A program made the position numbers and the translations under genes. A model generated the notes under the pieces. The model worked only from the letters and a program-made list of their open reading frames with translations, did not search any database and was not told the origin of the DNA. A stretch of 60,600 bases of DNA from Deltaproteobacteria bacterium (GTDB lineage: Bacteria; Myxococcota_A; Polyangia; DRWM01; JAAZOP01), in NCBI GenBank assembly GCA_016218815.1, contig JACRCX010000160.1:1-60600 (forward strand). The letters run 5' to 3'. Positions 56,177 to 60,600 of the stretch are shown in pieces. Positions within the stretch are counted from its first letter, which is position 1. Every line of letters begins with the position of its first letter.

Positions 56177-59020
56177 ATGACGACGGAGCGTACCGGGGCC
56201 TCGGGACCGGGCCCGCGAATTGCATTCCACGGGCGCATGCGAAAGCGCGTGTACAGGTGGCTCCATGCTTATCCGACCTGGTGCGCGGCGCGTCCGTGGA
56301 CGGTGCTGCTGGTCGTGGGGTTGGTGTGCGGCGCCTCGCTGCTGGCGGCGCGGGACCTGCGCATCGTCGCGGACCTGGCAGCGGTGCTGCCGGAGGACTC
56401 GCCGAGCGTGCGGAACCTGCGGCTGGCCGCGGAACGGATCGGCTCGACGGAGGCGCTGTACATCACGGCACAATCGCCCGACCGCGGGGCGAACCGCCGG
56501 GTGCTGAGCGAGGTGGCGGCGGCGGTGGCGCGCTGGCCCGAGCGGCCCGAGGTGTTCTTCCGGCTGGACGTGCGGTACTTCCGCGATCGCGCGCTGTACT
56601 ACGCCGACGCGGAGGACTTGCAGGTGGTGCGCGACGCGCTCGAGCGCCGCGTGCGCTGGGAGAAGGTCCACGCCAACCCGGCGTACGTCGAGCTGCGGGA
56701 CGACCCGGCGCCGGAGATCGTGCCGCAGGAGATCCGCGAGAAGTACCGCGAGCGGCTGGGCCGGGACTTCGGGGATCCCGACGAGTGGTTCGGGGTCCCG
56801 GGGCACCATGCTCCGCAGGTTGCGCTTTCCGATCCGAACCGCGGGCTTCAGCCCGCGGCTGCCTTGCCGGCGGAGCCGCGCCCTGAAGGGCGCGGTTCGG
56901 TTGAGGGGGGTGGCGCCGAAGGTGGGGGGGACGGCACCGGAGGCGCACAAGGCATCGCGCGCGTCGCGCCGGCGGACGACGGGTTCGTGTACCTGGAGAC
57001 CGACGTCGTGCCGGAGAGGCCCGGGGGGATGGGGCAGGTGGCGACGGTGCTCCTGGTGCGCTTCCGCGGCTCGGCGGTGAACCTCGACTTCGCACGGGCG
57101 ATGGTCCACCGCGCCGACTGCCTTCTGGGCGCGCGGACGGCGGAGGAATGCGCCGGGGAGAAGCTCGGGCGCGCCGCGCCGCTCGACCCGCACGCATTCC
57201 ACGCGGCGATGCGGGCGGAGCCCGGGGGCGCGTTCCGGTCGCGGGTCGTGGAGGCGGACGCGATCGGGCACGACGTCCGGGTGGCGACGGTCGCCGCGTC
57301 GCTGGCGATGGCGCTGTTGATCCTGCTGGCGTTCCGGCGGCTGCGGGCGCTGGTCTACGTGCTCCTGCCGCTGGCCGCGGGGATGATCGTGTGCCTGGGG
57401 GCCGCGGCGCTGCTGCTGGGGCGGCTCAACGTACTGACGGCGTTCATCTTCGCGGTGCTGATGGGCCTGGGGATCGACTTCGGCATCCACCTGGGGCGCC
57501 GCTACCATGAGGAGCGGGAGGCGGGGCGGGAGCACGGCGAGGCGCTGGCGCGGACCTACCGCGGCACGGGGAGCGCGTCCTGGGCGGCGATGCTGACGAC
57601 GGCGGTGGCGTTCGCGACCCTGCTGCCGTCGGGGTTCCGCGCGTTCTCGGAGTTCGGACTGCTCTGCCTGGTGGGGCTGCCGGCGTCGATGCTGGTGGCC
57701 TTCGCGACCTTCCCGGCGGTGGCGACGCTGGCCGAGCGGATTTGGCCGATGCGGGTCCGCGTCGTCGCGGACGACCAGAGCACATGGGTGCGGTCGCCGT
57801 CGCCGCGTTTCGCCGTGATGGCGCTGGTGCTGCTGGCGGTGGCGACGGCGGCGTGCGCGGTCTTCGCGCTGCGGCTGGACTTCGACTACGACTACGGCAA
57901 GCTCGGCAGCGCGCGGAGCGTGCGCGGCGGGCTGCCCACGAAGTCCGCGGCGCGCGGCGCCAGCAGCTCGCCGGCGCTCGTGCTGGCCGACTCGCCCGAG
58001 GAAGCGCGCGCGGCGAACGAGGAGGCGCGGCGACGGATCCGCGCCGGGGACCCGCAGGTGCGGGACGCGGTGGCGCTCGACACGTTCGTTCCCGCCGACC
58101 AGCCGCGCAAGTCGGCGCTCCTGGGAGAGATGCGGCGGCTGATGGAGGAGCCGTCGTTCGGGTTCTACGAGGATCGGCTGGACGACGAGGACTGGGAGCG
58201 GCTGGAGCGGTGGCGCGAGCGCCTGCGCCTGCCGCCGGTGCGGCTCGCCGACGCGGAGTTCCCGGCGTGGGCGCGGGCGCTGTTCCGGGAGCTGGACGGG
58301 CGGAGCGACGGGCGGTTCGTGTACTTGATGACGTCGGGGGACCTCAACGACGGACGGGAAGCGCTGCGGCTGCAGGAGCGCTGGCAGGCGCTGCGGCTGC
58401 CGGACGGATCGGCGGTGCCGGTGGCGTCGTCGGCGTTCGTGTTCGCCGACATCATCCGCCACCTGCGGAGCGAGGGGGCGATGGTGACGGGGCTCGCGAT
58501 GCTGGCGGTGCTGGCGGTGCTGCTGGTGCACTTCCGAAGAACGGGGCCGGCGTTGCTGGCGTTCGTGCCCTTCGCGGTCGGGTTCGTGTGGTTCCTGGGG
58601 CTGATGTCCGCGTTCGGTTGCGGCGTGACGTTCTACTCGGCGGTGGTCTTCCCGATCGTGGTGGGGACGGGGATCGACGCGGCGATCCACCTGGTGCACC
58701 GATGGCGCGAGCTGGGTCCGGGATCGATCGGGGAAGCGCTGCGGCGGACGGGGCCGGCGGTGGCCCTGTCGACGCTCACGACGGCGGCGGGGTTCGCGAG
58801 CCTGATGTTCACGGGGCACGGGGGCCTGGCGTCGCTGGGGCTGGCGGCGGTGATCGGGCTGTTGTCGGTGCTGGCCGCGACGCTGGCGGTGCTCCCCGTG
58901 CTGCTCGTGCTGCTGGAGGGGCGGCGGCGCGCAGTCCTCCGGAAGCACAGTGTGACGTCCGGCGCACACGTCCTGCCCGCGTCAACACAGCACAACCCGC
59001 CCGGCACGATTCTCGTTTAG
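56177..59020 (+). CDS. MMPL/RND-family transporter
   Basis: A 947-residue membrane protein of the MMPL branch of RND transporters. One helix near the start (WTVLLVVGLVCGASLLAA) precedes a large periplasmic domain, then five helices with VLMGLGIDFGIHLGRRYHEE; a second helix and periplasmic domain follow, then the last bundle with FPIVVGTGIDAAIHLVHRW. The two GxxxDxxIH segments are the typical RND proton-relay positions. Such proteins export lipids or hopanoids, fitting the polysaccharide genes nearby. ATG 56177 is used; ATG 56237 (MRKRVYRWLHAYPTW) is an equally good start nearer to the first helix. Residues about 216-260 (NRGLQPAAALPAEPRPEGRG and a Gly-rich stretch) come from an inserted palindromic repeat. 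Confidence 0.85.
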   Translation: MTTERTGASGPGPRIAFHGRMRKRVYRWLHAYPTWCAARPWTVLLVVGLVCGASLLAARDLRIVADLAAVLPEDSPSVRNLRLAAERIGSTEALYITAQSPDRGANRRVLSEVAAAVARWPERPEVFFRLDVRYFRDRALYYADAEDLQVVRDALERRVRWEKVHANPAYVELRDDPAPEIVPQEIREKYRERLGRDFGDPDEWFGVPGHHAPQVALSDPNRGLQPAAALPAEPRPEGRGSVEGGGAEGGGDGTGGAQGIARVAPADDGFVYLETDVVPERPGGMGQVATVLLVRFRGSAVNLDFARAMVHRADCLLGARTAEECAGEKLGRAAPLDPHAFHAAMRAEPGGAFRSRVVEADAIGHDVRVATVAASLAMALLILLAFRRLRALVYVLLPLAAGMIVCLGAAALLLGRLNVLTAFIFAVLMGLGIDFGIHLGRRYHEEREAGREHGEALARTYRGTGSASWAAMLTTAVAFATLLPSGFRAFSEFGLLCLVGLPASMLVAFATFPAVATLAERIWPMRVRVVADDQSTWVRSPSPRFAVMALVLLAVATAACAVFALRLDFDYDYGKLGSARSVRGGLPTKSAARGASSSPALVLADSPEEARAANEEARRRIRAGDPQVRDAVALDTFVPADQPRKSALLGEMRRLMEEPSFGFYEDRLDDEDWERLERWRERLRLPPVRLADAEFPAWARALFRELDGRSDGRFVYLMTSGDLNDGREALRLQERWQALRLPDGSAVPVASSAFVFADIIRHLRSEGAMVTGLAMLAVLAVLLVHFRRTGPALLAFVPFAVGFVWFLGLMSAFGCGVTFYSAVVFPIVVGTGIDAAIHLVHRWRELGPGSIGEALRRTGPAVALSTLTTAAGFASLMFTGHGGLASLGLAAVIGLLSVLAATLAVLPVLLVLLEGRRRAVLRKHSVTSGAHVLPASTQHNPPGTILV
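56834..56900. repeat. Paired REP-like palindrome inside the MMPL coding region
   Basis: Two perfect 20-base hairpins, CCGCGGGCTTCAGCCCGCGG (56839-56858) and CCGCGCCCTGAAGGGCGCGG (56876-56895), stand in opposite orientation. The whole 67 bp begins with CCGAACCGCG and ends with its complement CGCGGTTCGG, so it is a large palindrome made of two REP-like units. It is translated in frame as a low-complexity loop of the transporter. Confidence 0.8.
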
Positions 59021-59068
59021 GGCTCGTCCCGTCGGGATCGCCCGCCGGCGGTCCCGCGGGAGGAAGCG

Positions 59069-60600
59069 ATGGTCAAGGTCGACATGCACTGCCACTCGCT
59101 CTACTCGGACAAGCCGGTCTACTGGTCGTTGCGCAAGCTGGGGGCGCGGGAGAGCTACTGTCCGCCGGAGGTGCTGTACGCGCGGCTCAAGAAGCGCGGC
59201 ATGGCCTTCGTGACGATCACGGATCACGACACGATCGCGGGGGCGCAGGAGATTGCGGCGGCGCACGAGGATGCGTTCGTGAGCTGCGAGTTCACGGTGC
59301 GGTTCTGGAACGAGCAGGTCGACGCGCACCTGTGCGCGTACGACCTGACGGAGGAGCAGTTCCGGCGCGGGCGGTACTTCGCGCGGGACGTGCGGGAGTT
59401 CGCGGCGTACTTCCGCGAGGAGGGAGTGCTGGTGACGGTGCCGCACCCGATGCACGACCTGGGCGAGCGGCTGGAGGTACGGCACCTGGAGCAGCTCGTG
59501 CTGTTGTTCGAGCACTTCGAGGAGGCGAACGGCCTGCAGCTTCCGGAGGGGAACCGGCTGGCGCGCGAGTTCCTGGACGGGCTGACGGCGGAGGTGCTCG
59601 AGCGGCTGGCGAAGGAGCACGGGATCGAGCCGGCATTCCCGGAGCCGTGGCGCAAGGGGCGGGTGGGGGGGAGCGACGACCATTCGTCGTTCTTCCTGGG
59701 GCGGGCGTGGACCGAGGTCCCGGGGGGGGCGACCATCTCCGAGTTCCTGGACGCGGTGCGGCGCAAGGAGAGCCGCGGGCGAGGCCTGGGGGCCAGCGCG
59801 CTGACGTTCGCGCACTGCGCGCTGACGAACACGGCGGAGACGATGATGAACCACTTCTGCGACCCCGGGCCGTTGCACCAGCGGGCGAGCCAGCTGGCGC
59901 ACCTGGTGTACGGGGACCACATCGAGGAGGTGGAGCTGGCGTCGCGGATGAAGGCGCACGCGGAGGGCTCGTGGCAGCTCGTGGACGAGCCGACGCCGGA
60001 GGACATGCTGATCGAGGGGTTGGTGCAGATCGTGATGCGGGACTGGCACGACCCCAACCTGCTGTTCGACCGCGTGGTCGGCCGCGACCTGCAGGAGGAG
60101 ACGTTCGTCATCGTCAATCAGCTCTTCAACACGCTGATCCGCCGGGCGCTGACCGCGTGGTGGGAGCACACGCGCAAGGGTCGGCTGATGGACGCGTTCA
60201 CGAAGCTCTCGCTGATCTTCCCGACGGGGATCATGGCGATCCCGTACGTCATGGGCTTCCACCACCTGCACGCCGACAAGGGCTACCAGCGGCGGATCGC
60301 GGGGGCCTACGGGCTGCGCGAGCCGGGCGCGGACCGGCCGGAGAAGTGGGCGTGGTTCACGGACACGATCGTCGACGTCAACGGCGTGGCCCGGACGATC
60401 CAGACCGTGACGGCGTTGGCCGAGCAGCACAACACGCCGATCACGACGGTGACGTGCCATCCCACGGAGCCGCCGTTCCACGGCCACCTGAAGAACTTCG
60501 AGCCGATCTTCCACGCGGCGCTGCCCGAGTACGCCTCGATGACGCTGTCGATCCCGCCGCTGCTCGAGATGCTGCGGTGGTGCGAGAAGGAGCAGTTCAC
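59069..60600 (+). CDS. PHP-domain phosphoesterase fused to glycosyltransferase (partial)
   Basis: At least 510 residues, open at the window end. The N-terminus is a PHP metal domain: MVKVDMHCHSLYSDKP with His7 and His9, FVTITDHDT at about 48-56, SCEF, VTVPHPMHD and GGSDDHSSFF, the usual metal ligands. Residues 230-420 are helical. From about WAWFTDTIVDVNGVARTIQT the sequence looks like the start of a GT-B glycosyltransferase N-domain (FTDT...NGV). The fusion suggests coupling of phosphate removal with glycosyl transfer in glycolipid or surface-glycan synthesis, as its neighbours suggest. GGGAGGAAG lies just before the ATG. The end and the nucleotide-binding half lie outside the window. Confidence 0.8.
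   Translation, partial: MVKVDMHCHSLYSDKPVYWSLRKLGARESYCPPEVLYARLKKRGMAFVTITDHDTIAGAQEIAAAHEDAFVSCEFTVRFWNEQVDAHLCAYDLTEEQFRRGRYFARDVREFAAYFREEGVLVTVPHPMHDLGERLEVRHLEQLVLLFEHFEEANGLQLPEGNRLAREFLDGLTAEVLERLAKEHGIEPAFPEPWRKGRVGGSDDHSSFFLGRAWTEVPGGATISEFLDAVRRKESRGRGLGASALTFAHCALTNTAETMMNHFCDPGPLHQRASQLAHLVYGDHIEEVELASRMKAHAEGSWQLVDEPTPEDMLIEGLVQIVMRDWHDPNLLFDRVVGRDLQEETFVIVNQLFNTLIRRALTAWWEHTRKGRLMDAFTKLSLIFPTGIMAIPYVMGFHHLHADKGYQRRIAGAYGLREPGADRPEKWAWFTDTIVDVNGVARTIQTVTALAEQHNTPITTVTCHPTEPPFHGHLKNFEPIFHAALPEYASMTLSIPPLLEMLRWCEKEQF

Overview
This is a GC-rich (roughly 70 %) bacterial chromosome segment. A lipoprotein signal, RND/MMPL transport, a sigma-54 activator and bacterial-type start sites indicate a Gram-negative bacterium. 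Myxococcota (the old Deltaproteobacteria) or a similar large-genome lineage fits best, but no marker here fixes the phylum. No CRISPR array, rRNA or complete tRNA was seen. Functions are assigned from motifs read by eye.

Region 1 (0.4-13.8 kb) is one 4074-residue lipoprotein: beta-helix-like repeats, a fibronectin III domain, 17 Ig-like repeats, a ZU5-like block, NHL repeats, a YD/RHS shell and a variable tip with a metzincin-type zinc motif. A small cysteine-rich gene follows and is the obvious candidate for its immunity or partner protein.

Region 2 (13.8-27.7 kb) is an accessory island. At its left edge is the 3' half of a tRNA-Gly gene, next to three phased heptamers and a 26-bp repeat holding a perfect palindrome. 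At its right edge is the C-terminal remnant of a tyrosine recombinase. Between them lie SEC-C proteins, proteins starting with a shared cysteine-rich finger, helical-repeat proteins, a YhcG/DUF1016 PD-(D/E)XK nuclease and an internally deleted copy of it, and a frameshifted finger gene. Decay and duplication are frequent here.

Region 3 (27.7-35.7 kb) reads rightward: a MoxR ATPase, an unknown protein, a metallopeptidase/VWA (DUF2201-type) protein, a VIT/VWA protein, a thioredoxin with a basic tail, then a small protein paired with a retropepsin-like protease. Region 4 (35.9-43.7 kb) reads leftward: a WYL regulator followed by AddB-like and AddA-like helicase/nuclease subunits.

Region 5 (44.0-52.2 kb) centres on a large sigma-54 enhancer-binding protein. 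Related operator-like palindromes and sigma-54-type promoters precede two redox genes on its two sides: a DUF998-flavodoxin fusion and a ferredoxin-nitroreductase fusion. An E2-type acyltransferase domain protein follows. Region 6 (52.2-53.2 kb) is a 983-bp insertion sequence with a truncated transposase. Region 7 (53.4-60.6 kb) holds dCTP deaminase, a DUF2334 deacetylase, a GT4 glycosyltransferase, an MMPL transporter interrupted in frame by a REP-like palindrome, and the start of a PHP-glycosyltransferase fusion cut by the window end.
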